Positions 1 to 6,840 of a stretch of DNA of 7,839 nucleotides are shown here, piece by piece. How positions within the stretch are numbered: position 1 is the first letter of the stretch; each line of letters begins with the position of its first letter. A program made the translations under genes and the position numbers. Below the pieces are notes generated by a model, which saw only the letters and a program-made list of their open reading frames with translations, was not told the origin of the DNA and did not search any database. Source of the DNA: Rhodoferax sp. GTDB taxonomy: Bacteria; Pseudomonadota; Gammaproteobacteria; Burkholderiales; Burkholderiaceae_C. Where the stretch lies: assembly GCA_028292305.1 (NCBI GenBank), contig JAQGMQ010000792.1, positions 1 through 7,839 of the forward strand. The letters are read 5' to 3'.

Positions 1-1
1 C

Positions 2-1435
2 TACCATTTCGCGAGCTACATCGCGCCCGCCGCGGCGCAGGTGTTCACCAAGGCCTCGGCGATGAGCCTCTACGCCGGCTTTCAATTGCCGGTGGGCATC
101 TTCCTCACCGGCGTCGCCGCTTTCTGCCTGGCCTCCACACTCTGGGGCGTGTGGCCCGCGGTGGCAGCCACAGTAGCCGTCGTCGTCTTGCCCGATGCCT
201 ATCAGCAAGGTCTTGCGAACCGTTACCTCAGCTACAACTTCATTGCCCAGATCAACCTGGGCATGTTGTACGGGATAGCAGCCGTGGCACTGGCCTGGAT
301 CTTCATGATCTTCGGCTGCCGCCGCGAAAAGATCGGGCTGGTGCTTCTGGGCTATGTGTTTCTGCTGGTCTGCGCTTTCTACAAAGCCCACATCTTCGTC
401 GCCAATGCATTCCTGATCCTGATGTATCCGGTCGTGTTCTACAGGTCCGTTCAGGTCAAGTGGCGGGTCGTCATAGGCGCGGTATTCATCGTGGTGTTCG
501 TCGCCGCCATATGGGCCACCCAGTCCCATCCACGCATTCCGGTGATGCGCCTGGATGGCAGCGGAATCAGCTACTACATCAACAAGCTGGTCAGCGACTT
601 CGACCCTGGTCTGTTGAAGGAGTTCTTCAGGCCCAAGGTGCGCACAGGCGGCTACAAACCGGTCATGGCCATGTACGCCGCGGCATTGCTGCTGCTGTGC
701 ACCTTTGGCTGGTGGTTGCTGCTGGCGCCCATCGCCTTCTGGAAGACAAGGCGGCTGGCGCCTTGGGCCACGCTGTTGTTCCCGGTAATCATTGTGGCCA
801 ACTACCTGGTGATGGGCATGGGCCTCGCCCTGGACGACAAACAGGTGGGCACGGTCGATGAACTCTTGAACCGCCCCCTGGTGTGGGCCTATTTCGCGGT
901 AGCGGCATGGGCCGCAGGTGGCTTGTACTACGCGATCTGGCGCAACCGCGCCCCGGCCACGCGGTGGGCTGGCACCGCGGCTCTTGCCGTCGTCGTGGTC
1001 GCACTGGTGGCACTGAGCCAGTTCTCCAAAGACCTGCAGCTTTTCCCTTCGCGCACATACGTGAAATTCAGCGCCTTCAATGGGGTGCCGGTCTGCATGG
1101 TGAAGTCCGCAGAATTCATCAAGGAAAACAGCCTTCCCACCGACCTGGTGCAGGAGTCCGACAACGACCTCAGTTTCGGCTTCACGGCTCTCACAGAGCG
1201 TCAGTTGTTCGCGGGCTCCAGCACCTTTGGCGGCCTCACTCCGGAGCATGCGGAAAGACTCGAAGACCTGAAGCACTTTCTGACGCTGACACAAAGCGAT
1301 CAGATCCAAAGCTTTGCCACGGAGCGCAAGATAGGCTGGTACCTGCTGCAGCCCTCAGCCACAGCCGCGTGGCCGGCCGCGTTTGTCGAGCATGCGGCGT
1401 TCACCTGCGAGGGCTACAAAGTCTTCAAGTTCTAG
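2..1435 (+). CDS. Polytopic membrane protein, GT-C glycosyltransferase-like (5' end outside window)
   Basis: The reading frame is open from base 2 to the TAG at 1433-1435, giving 477 visible residues. A GTG at 41 is available, but in-frame sequence before it (beginning YHFASYIAPAAAQ) looks like real protein, so the true start is upstream of the window. About nine or ten hydrophobic segments are visible, near residues 31-50, 51-64, 87-105, 111-127, 129-147, 155-173, 220-247, 253-275, 292-313 and 322-340. A soluble tail of about 135 residues follows (341-477). The YHFASY stretch after a presumed extracytoplasmic loop, the many membrane spans, and a tail with a pattern like 'EFIKENSLPTD...TERQLFAG' resemble uncharacterised GT-C-fold proteins that transfer sugars from polyprenyl-phosphate donors. 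That assignment is pattern recognition only. The catalytic acidic loop expected near the N-terminus is not in the window, so activity cannot be judged. It is convergent with the efflux cluster and probably unrelated to it. Confidence 0.8.
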   Translation, partial: YHFASYIAPAAAQVFTKASAMSLYAGFQLPVGIFLTGVAAFCLASTLWGVWPAVAATVAVVVLPDAYQQGLANRYLSYNFIAQINLGMLYGIAAVALAWIFMIFGCRREKIGLVLLGYVFLLVCAFYKAHIFVANAFLILMYPVVFYRSVQVKWRVVIGAVFIVVFVAAIWATQSHPRIPVMRLDGSGISYYINKLVSDFDPGLLKEFFRPKVRTGGYKPVMAMYAAALLLLCTFGWWLLLAPIAFWKTRRLAPWATLLFPVIIVANYLVMGMGLALDDKQVGTVDELLNRPLVWAYFAVAAWAAGGLYYAIWRNRAPATRWAGTAALAVVVVALVALSQFSKDLQLFPSRTYVKFSAFNGVPVCMVKSAEFIKENSLPTDLVQESDNDLSFGFTALTERQLFAGSSTFGGLTPEHAERLEDLKHFLTLTQSDQIQSFATERKIGWYLLQPSATAAWPAAFVEHAAFTCEGYKVFKF

Positions 1436-1438
1436 CGC

Positions 1439-1456
1439 GCGACCCAGGCCGGTCGC
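1439..1456. terminator. GC-rich hairpin in the convergent gap, possible weak terminator
   Basis: GCGACC (1439-1444) pairs with GGTCGC (1451-1456) to form a perfect 6-bp stem around a 6-base loop (CAGGCC). It starts 3 bases after the stop codon of the membrane-protein gene and lies between two convergent genes, where a shared terminator would be expected. There is no T-run on either side, so it is not a standard intrinsic terminator. It may only stabilise mRNA 3' ends, or be chance in GC-rich DNA. Confidence 0.3.
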
Positions 1457-1492
1457 AACGCCGCCGATGACTTTCGCAACGCGCAGACGGGC

Positions 1493-2107
1493 TCATCGGT
1501 GCACCGCAGCCTTCGCGCCATCCACCCTCGGACTCGACCGCAACAACAGACCGATCGTGTGCTCGGCGTTGTCCAGAATCGACTCGGCAGAGGCGTCCGT
1601 CTGCGCCAGCCGCGCGATGGTCACGGCGCCGAGCATGGTGGACACCACGGCGTCGGCCACCGCTGCGGGCTCTGCCATGTCGAGCTGGCGCAGCAGGGCC
1701 GACAGGTTGGCCACCATGCGCTGGTGGGCGATGTTGACGATGGCCCTGACCTGCGCGTCGGAATGCGGCAGCTCGCTGCCCAGGCTTGCCAGCGGACACA
1801 GCGGGCCCGTGCCCTGGCGTTGCCGCAGATATTTGCGCACGATGGTGTCGAAGGCCTGCCTGGGACCCATGCCGGCGACAGCGAGGCCGAGCACCGCGTC
1901 GATCTGGTTGAAGGCCTCTTCGCTGGCCTCGGCGATCAGCTGCTCCTTCGACTCGAAGTGCCGGTAGAAGCCGCCCTGCGTCAGGCCGGCCTCTTTCATG
2001 ATGTCGGCAATGCCCGTGGCCGCGATGCCGTGTTCGAGGAACACTTTCGCGGCCATGGCGACGATGCGCTTGCGCGTCTCGGCGGTTTCAGCTTTTGATT
2101 TTTTCAT
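1493..2107 (-). CDS. TetR/AcrR-family transcriptional regulator, probable repressor of the efflux operon
   Basis: This 204-residue protein has the usual TetR length. An N-terminal helix-turn-helix domain spans about residues 10-57, with the typical TetR signature 'GIADIMKEAGLTQGGFYRHF' at about 32-51, followed by ESKEQL. The rest is a helical ligand-binding and dimerisation domain. The only cysteine is Cys104, in GPLCPLASLGSEL. By eye it aligns with the region of E. coli NemR (GCLTVKLSAE) that carries redox-active Cys106. NemR Lys175 appears to correspond to Arg166 here. The ATG at 2105-2107 has a GAGG Shine-Dalgarno (2115-2118) 7 bases upstream, which supports this start. The gene lies 62 bases downstream of the channel gene in the same direction, so it may be the last gene of the operon or have its own promoter. 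Control of the neighbouring pump is inferred from position; the inducer is unknown. Confidence 0.93.
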   Translation of the reverse strand: MKKSKAETAETRKRIVAMAAKVFLEHGIAATGIADIMKEAGLTQGGFYRHFESKEQLIAEASEEAFNQIDAVLGLAVAGMGPRQAFDTIVRKYLRQRQGTGPLCPLASLGSELPHSDAQVRAIVNIAHQRMVANLSALLRQLDMAEPAAVADAVVSTMLGAVTIARLAQTDASAESILDNAEHTIGLLLRSSPRVDGAKAAVHR

Positions 2108-2126
2108 CTCGGTGCCTCATGTCTCT

Positions 2127-2148
2127 TTAGAGTACAAGTATGCGCTAA
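2127..2148. promoter_or_regulatory. Imperfect 22-bp palindrome upstream of the TetR gene, candidate operator
   Basis: TTAG at 2127-2130 and CTAA at 2145-2148 bound a 22-base element in which 14 positions agree with the reverse complement. A separate short palindrome, TACAAGTA (2133-2140), sits inside it with its centre shifted by one base. The element lies in an AT-richer gap 20-41 bases before the TetR start. TetR proteins commonly bind inverted repeats of about this size near their own genes, so autoregulation is plausible. The arms match imperfectly and no convincing -35/-10 pair was found beside them. Confidence 0.3.
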
Positions 2149-2169
2149 GTTCCCGGTGCTTGCACGGTG

Positions 2170-3648
2170 TCATCCCTGTTGGGTGTTGGCCCATCCTCCA
2201 CCCAGCGAACGGATCAACGCGACCGTGACCGCGGCCTGGCTGCCGCGCAGCTGTACGGCGGTGCGCTCCACGGCCGAAAGGTTGCGTTGCGCGTCCAGCA
2301 GGTCGAGGTAGCTGGACCGGCCGGCGTCATACAGCTTCTGCGCCAGGGCGGCCGAGCGGCGCGCGGACAGCACCGCGTCGTCCACTTCCGCGGCCTGCTC
2401 GGCCAGGATGCGCAGCCCGGCCAGGTTGTCTTCGACTTCAGCGAAAGCCACCAGCACGCTCTGCCGGTAGGCTGCCACCGACTCTTCCAGCACGGCCTCG
2501 CTGCGCGTCACGTTGGCCTGGTTGCGGCCGCCATCGATCACGGGCATGGACAACAGCGCCCCCAGCAACCACGACTGGCCGCTGAGCTTGAACACGTTCG
2601 CAAAGGTACCCGCCACGCCGCCCGCGGAGCCACCGATGTCCAGCGCCGGGAACATGGCGGCGCGCGCCACGCCGATGCGTGCGTTCGATGCCTCCATGGT
2701 GCGCTGTGCGGCGGTGATGTCGGGCCGGCGCTCGAGCAAGGTGGAGGGCAGTCCCGCCGGAATGGAAGGCAGCGAAGCCAGGTTCTCCATGGGATTGGCG
2801 CTGACCGCGAAGCTGGCGGCAGGCGTGCCCAGCAACACGGCCAAGCCATGTTCAGCGCTGGTGCGCTGGCGCTGCAGGCCAATGGCTTCGGCGCGCGAGG
2901 TCGACAGTTCTGTTTTTGCCCGGGAAAGGTCGAACTCGCCGATATCGCCCAGGTCGAAACGCCTCTGGTTGACCTTCACGTTTTCTTCGCGCAGATGAAC
3001 TGTCTGCGCCAAGGTGGCCAGTTCTGCGTCGGTGGCGCGCAGCCTGAAGTAGGTTTGCGCGACGTCCGCCTGCAGCGACAGCAGCACCGAGTTGAAGTTG
3101 GCCTGCACCGTGTCGGCATCGCCGCGCGCCGCGGCCACGCTGGCCGAGACCCGGCCGAACAGATCGACCTCGTAGCTGGCCGTCAGCTTCGCCGAATAGG
3201 ACGTCTGTGGCGCCGCCCGCGTGCCATCGGGCAGGCCGGCCTGCTGGGATGACGCACGGCTGCGTTGAGCGCCTGCCGCAAGCCCGACCTGGGGGCTGAG
3301 ATCGGCCTCGGTGATACCGGCGATGGCCCGCGCCTGCTTCACGCGTGCGGCGGCCTGGGCCAGGTTGGCGTTGTTGCGCGTGGCTTGGTCGACCAGGTCG
3401 CTCAGCACCGGGTCCTGGAAGGCCAGCCACCAGGCGCCCCGGGGCTGCTGCTCGGCAGGCCGCGCCTGTTTCCAGCGTGAGCCGTCCGGCGCGATCTTCA
3501 CGTCGGCCGGGGCCTGCGCCTCCTTGTAGGCGGCGGGCACGGCGAGCGTGGGTGGATGGAACTCGGGCGCGGCGCAGGCCGTCAGCAACAGCGCGGCGAG
3601 GAGCGAGGCGGCCAGGGGCAGCAATGAGGTTCGGATCGGTGTTTTCAT
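2170..3648 (-). CDS. Outer-membrane factor lipoprotein of an RND efflux pump (OprM/OprN/NodT type)
   Basis: This 492-residue protein forms the trimeric outer-membrane channel and periplasmic tunnel of the tripartite pump. Residues 1-24 are a lipoprotein signal peptide with lipobox LLTAC, so Cys25 would be lipidated; Ala at +2 fits outer-membrane sorting. Two tandem OEP repeats follow, with family motifs SYEVDLFGR (158-166), LPSTLLERRPDI (300-311), YLDLLDAQR (447-455) and a SLGGGW end (481-486). Length is close to that of OprM. An in-frame ATG at 3700-3702 would add 18 residues in front of the signal peptide and overlap the permease gene by 53 bases. The ATG at 3646-3648 is preferred because it places the signal peptide at the N-terminus and has a strong Shine-Dalgarno 8 bases upstream. 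It begins one base after the permease stop, implying translational coupling. I cannot tell OprM, OprN or OprC orthology by eye. Confidence 0.95.
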   Translation of the reverse strand: MKTPIRTSLLPLAASLLAALLLTACAAPEFHPPTLAVPAAYKEAQAPADVKIAPDGSRWKQARPAEQQPRGAWWLAFQDPVLSDLVDQATRNNANLAQAAARVKQARAIAGITEADLSPQVGLAAGAQRSRASSQQAGLPDGTRAAPQTSYSAKLTASYEVDLFGRVSASVAAARGDADTVQANFNSVLLSLQADVAQTYFRLRATDAELATLAQTVHLREENVKVNQRRFDLGDIGEFDLSRAKTELSTSRAEAIGLQRQRTSAEHGLAVLLGTPAASFAVSANPMENLASLPSIPAGLPSTLLERRPDITAAQRTMEASNARIGVARAAMFPALDIGGSAGGVAGTFANVFKLSGQSWLLGALLSMPVIDGGRNQANVTRSEAVLEESVAAYRQSVLVAFAEVEDNLAGLRILAEQAAEVDDAVLSARRSAALAQKLYDAGRSSYLDLLDAQRNLSAVERTAVQLRGSQAAVTVALIRSLGGGWANTQQG

Positions 3649-3649
3649 T

Positions 3650-6600
3650 TCAGTGGCTCCCTTGCAGTTGGGCGGCGGCTTGGGCCGGTGACTTGCGTTC
3701 AAGACGTTTGGCCAGCGTGCGCATCAGCACATAGAACACCGGCGTGAGAAACAGACCGAAGAAGGTCACCCCCAACATGCCGCCGAACACGGCAACCCCC
3801 ATGGCGTGGCGCATCTCGGAGCCAGGTCCGTGCGAGAACACCAGCGGCAGCACACCCATGATGAAAGCGATCGACGTCATCAGGATCGGACGCAGGCGCA
3901 GGCGCGACGACTCCAGTGCCGCCTGCACGATGCTGCGGCCGTGGTCTTCCAGCTCGCGGGCGAACTCGACGATCAGGATCGCGTTCTTCGACGCCAGCCC
4001 CACCAGCACGAACAGCGCGATCTGGGTGAAGACGTTGTTGTCACCGCCGGTCAGCTTCACGCCCAGCAACGCACACAGGATGGACATGGGCACGATCAGG
4101 ATCACGGCCAGCGGCAGGGTCCAGCTTTCGTATTGCGCGGCCAGCACCAGGAACACCAGCAGCACACACAGCGGGAACACGTAGTACAGGGTGTTGCCGG
4201 CCAGGATGTTCTGGTAGGTCAGGTCGGTCCATTCGTAGGCGATGCCCTTGGGCAACACTTCCTTGGCCAGCTTTTCCAATGCGGCCTGGGCCTGGCCCGA
4301 CGAGTAGCCGGGTGCCGGGCCGCCATTCAGATCGGCGGCCACGTAGGCGTTGTAGCGCTGCACGCGGTCGGGGCCGTAGCTGTCGGTCACGCGCATCACC
4401 GACGACAGCGGAACCATGTCGCCCTTGTTGCTGCGCACCTTCAGGCTGGCGATGTCTTCAGCCCGTGACCTGAACTGCGCGTCGGCCTGCACGCGTACCT
4501 GGTAGGTGCGGCCGAACTGGTTGAAGTCGTTCACATACACCGAACCCAGGTTGACCTGCAGTGTCTGGTAGATGGTCTGCAGCGGCACGTCCAGCTGCTT
4601 GGCCTTGTCGCGGTCGATGTCGGCGAACAGCTGCGGCACGTTGATCTGGAAGCTCGAGAACACACCCGCCAGCTCCGGCGTGGCGCGGGCCCGGGCCTGC
4701 AGTTCCTGCGTGGCCTTGAACAACGCGTCATAGCCCAGCGCACCGCGGTCTTCGATCATCAGCTTGAAGCCGCCCAAGGTGCCCAGGCCGCTCACCGGTG
4801 GCGGCGGCACCACGAGCACGAACGCGTCTTCAATCGATGACATGCGTTTGTTCAGCTCGGCGGCGATGGCCAGACCCGACAGGTTCTTGCCGCCGCGGTC
4901 TTCGAAGTCGGCCAGCCGACTGAACTGGATGCCGGCGCTGGGCGAGGCGGTGAAGTCGTTCACCGACAGGCCGGGGAACTGCACGGCACCGCTGACACCG
5001 GGCGTCTCGGCCGCGATCTTGCCCATGCGGTGGATGATGGCATCGGTGCGGTCCAGCGTGGCCGCATCGGGCAGCTGCGCGATGTCGATCAGGTAGCCCT
5101 TGTCCTGCAGCGGCACGAAGCCGGCCGGCACCACCTTGAACATGAACGCCGCCGACACGGCCAGCGTGGCATAGATCGCCACCGATAGGGTCTTGCGACG
5201 CAGCGTGCCCTTCACGCCGTTTTCATAACGCACCGACGAGCGGCCGAAGAAGCGGTTGAAGGCGGCGAAGAAACGACCGAACAGCTTGTCGATGACGCGG
5301 GTCAGCGCGTCCTTCGGCGCATCGTGCGGCTTCAGCAACGCGGCCGACAGGGCCGGCGCCAGCGTCAGTGAACTGAACGCCGAGATCACGGTGGAGATGG
5401 CGATGGTCAGCGCGAACTGCTTGTAGAACTGGCCCGACAAGCCGGGCACGAAGGCGATCGGCACGAACACCGCGCACAGCACCAGCGCGATCGCGATGAT
5501 GGGGCCGCTGACCTCCTTCATGGCCTGGGCCGTGGCGTCGCGTGGCGACAGCCCGCCCGAGATATTGCGCTCCACGTTTTCCACCACCACGATGGCGTCG
5601 TCCACCACGATGCCGATGGCCAGCACCAGGCCGAACAGCGACAGCGTGTTGATCGAGAAGCCGAAGCCCAGCATCACCGCGAAGGTGCCGATGATGGACA
5701 CCGGCACGGCCAGCAGCGGGATCAGCGACGCGCGCCAGCTTTGCAGGAACACGATCACCACCAGCACCACCAGCGCGATGGCTTCGAGCAGCGTGTGGAT
5801 GACGGCCGTGATGGACTCGTTCACAAAACGGGTGGTGTCGTAGACGATGCTGTATTCCAGCCCTGGCGGGAAGTCCTTCTTCAGTTCTTCCATCCGAGCG
5901 CGCACGTCGGCCGACATCTGCAGCGCATTGGCGTTCGGCGCTTCGAAGATGACGATGGCCACGGCCGGTTTGTTGTCCAGCCGTGCACGCAGGTTGTACG
6001 AGTCCACACCCAGCTCGATGCGGGCCACGTCGCGCAGCCGGGTCAAGGCGCCATCGGCATTGGTGGTGTTGGTGCGGACGATGATGTTGCCGAATTCCTC
6101 AGGCGTTTGCAGCCGGCCCTGCGTGCTCACGGTCAGCTGGAACTGGCTGTCCTTCGACGGCGATGCGCCGATGCTGCCGCCGGCCACCTGCACGTTCTGT
6201 TCGCGGATGGCGTTGGTCACGTCCGCCGTGGTCATGTTGCGCGTGGCGATCTTCACCGGGTCGAGCCAGATGCGCATTGCGTAGTCACCCGAGCCGTTCA
6301 GTTGCGCCGTGCCCATGCCGGGGATGCGGTCGAGCTGGTCCTTCACGTTGAGCAGCGCATAGTTGCGCAGGTACTGGTCGTCGTATTTGCCGTCTGGCGA
6401 GGTCAGATGCACGACCATCGTCAGGCTCGGCGACGACTTGACGGTGGTGACGCCGATCTGGCGCACCTCTTCGGGCAGGCGTGGCAGGGCGCGCTGGACG
6501 CGGTTCTGCACATCGGTTTCGGCCTGCGACACCTTGGTGCCGATCTTGAAGGTGACGGTCAGCATCAGGTTGCCGTCGGCCGTGGATTGCGACGACATGT

Positions 6601-6835
6601 AGAGCATGTTGTCGACGCCGTTGATCTGCTGCTCGAGCGGCGTGGCCACGGTTTCGGCGATGACCTTGGGGTTGGCGCCGGGGTACTGCGCCCGCACCAC
6701 GACCGAGGGCGGCACCACGTCGGGATACTCGGCCACCGGCAGATTGAACAGCGCGATCAGGCCGGCGACGAAGATGACGATCGACAAGACCCCCGCGAAG
6801 ATCGGCTTGTCGATGAAGAATTTGGAGAAGTTCAT
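3650..6835 (-). CDS. mexF: RND (HAE1) multidrug efflux permease, MexF clade
   Basis: This 1061-residue inner-membrane proton/drug antiporter is full length for the HAE1 family. It has TM1 (about 10-28), a first periplasmic porter/docking region (to about 340), TM2-6 (about 342-500), TM7 (about 550-570), a second periplasmic region (to about 880) and TM8-12 (to about 1037). The proton-relay residues are present: Asp412 and Asp413 in GIVVDDAIVVVE, Lys950 in LASKNAILIVEF, and Arg980 in RLRLRPILMTS (AcrB Asp407, Asp408, Lys940, Arg971). MexF-like rather than MexB-like features include the start MNFSKFFIDKPIF, the cytoplasmic stretch after TM6 (HDAPKDALTR...), PDAATLDRT, and GGDNNVFTQIALFVLVGLA before the TM10 lysine. 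The gene starts 5 bases after the adaptor stop, with AAAGG (6845-6849) 9 bases before the ATG. MexF relatives export chloramphenicol, quinolones and trimethoprim; the substrates here are unknown. No frameshift or lost catalytic residue is seen. Confidence 0.97.
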   Translation of the reverse strand: MNFSKFFIDKPIFAGVLSIVIFVAGLIALFNLPVAEYPDVVPPSVVVRAQYPGANPKVIAETVATPLEQQINGVDNMLYMSSQSTADGNLMLTVTFKIGTKVSQAETDVQNRVQRALPRLPEEVRQIGVTTVKSSPSLTMVVHLTSPDGKYDDQYLRNYALLNVKDQLDRIPGMGTAQLNGSGDYAMRIWLDPVKIATRNMTTADVTNAIREQNVQVAGGSIGASPSKDSQFQLTVSTQGRLQTPEEFGNIIVRTNTTNADGALTRLRDVARIELGVDSYNLRARLDNKPAVAIVIFEAPNANALQMSADVRARMEELKKDFPPGLEYSIVYDTTRFVNESITAVIHTLLEAIALVVLVVIVFLQSWRASLIPLLAVPVSIIGTFAVMLGFGFSINTLSLFGLVLAIGIVVDDAIVVVENVERNISGGLSPRDATAQAMKEVSGPIIAIALVLCAVFVPIAFVPGLSGQFYKQFALTIAISTVISAFSSLTLAPALSAALLKPHDAPKDALTRVIDKLFGRFFAAFNRFFGRSSVRYENGVKGTLRRKTLSVAIYATLAVSAAFMFKVVPAGFVPLQDKGYLIDIAQLPDAATLDRTDAIIHRMGKIAAETPGVSGAVQFPGLSVNDFTASPSAGIQFSRLADFEDRGGKNLSGLAIAAELNKRMSSIEDAFVLVVPPPPVSGLGTLGGFKLMIEDRGALGYDALFKATQELQARARATPELAGVFSSFQINVPQLFADIDRDKAKQLDVPLQTIYQTLQVNLGSVYVNDFNQFGRTYQVRVQADAQFRSRAEDIASLKVRSNKGDMVPLSSVMRVTDSYGPDRVQRYNAYVAADLNGGPAPGYSSGQAQAALEKLAKEVLPKGIAYEWTDLTYQNILAGNTLYYVFPLCVLLVFLVLAAQYESWTLPLAVILIVPMSILCALLGVKLTGGDNNVFTQIALFVLVGLASKNAILIVEFARELEDHGRSIVQAALESSRLRLRPILMTSIAFIMGVLPLVFSHGPGSEMRHAMGVAVFGGMLGVTFFGLFLTPVFYVLMRTLAKRLERKSPAQAAAQLQGSH
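3657..3663 (-). promoter_or_regulatory. Shine-Dalgarno sequence that fixes the channel gene start
   Basis: On the minus strand this reads AAGGGAG and lies 8 bases before the ATG at 3648. It sits inside the last codons of the permease gene. It decides the start in favour of the MKTPIRTS N-terminus over the in-frame ATG 54 bases upstream. Confidence 0.75.
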
Positions 6836-6840
6836 GACGT

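Noticed and set aside
41..43. GTG at 41 as the start of the membrane-protein gene.
   Set aside because: The frame continues upstream to the window edge with plausible protein sequence (YHFASY) and there is no convincing Shine-Dalgarno before the GTG, so the gene is treated as 5'-truncated by the window.
1454..1481. Direct repeat CGCAACG (1454-1460 and 1475-1481) as an attachment site or duplication.
   Set aside because: Seven bases in GC-rich DNA is not significant, and there is no integrase, tRNA or insertion element nearby.
1499..2098. Two + strand frames (1383-1967 and 1499-2098) opposite the TetR gene.
   Set aside because: The minus-strand frame gives a full TetR protein with helix-turn-helix and a good ribosome site. 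The + frames give low-complexity His/Arg/Gly or Ser/Ala/Arg products.
2108..2169. A sigma70-type promoter for the TetR gene on the minus strand.
   Set aside because: Possible -10-like hexamers (CATACT, TACTCT) have no reasonable -35 hexamer at the proper distance, so no specific promoter is claimed.
2167..3252. A 361-codon open frame on the + strand, antisense to the channel gene.
   Set aside because: Same compositional artefact: the minus strand encodes an intact outer-membrane factor with all family motifs, and the + product has no family resemblance.
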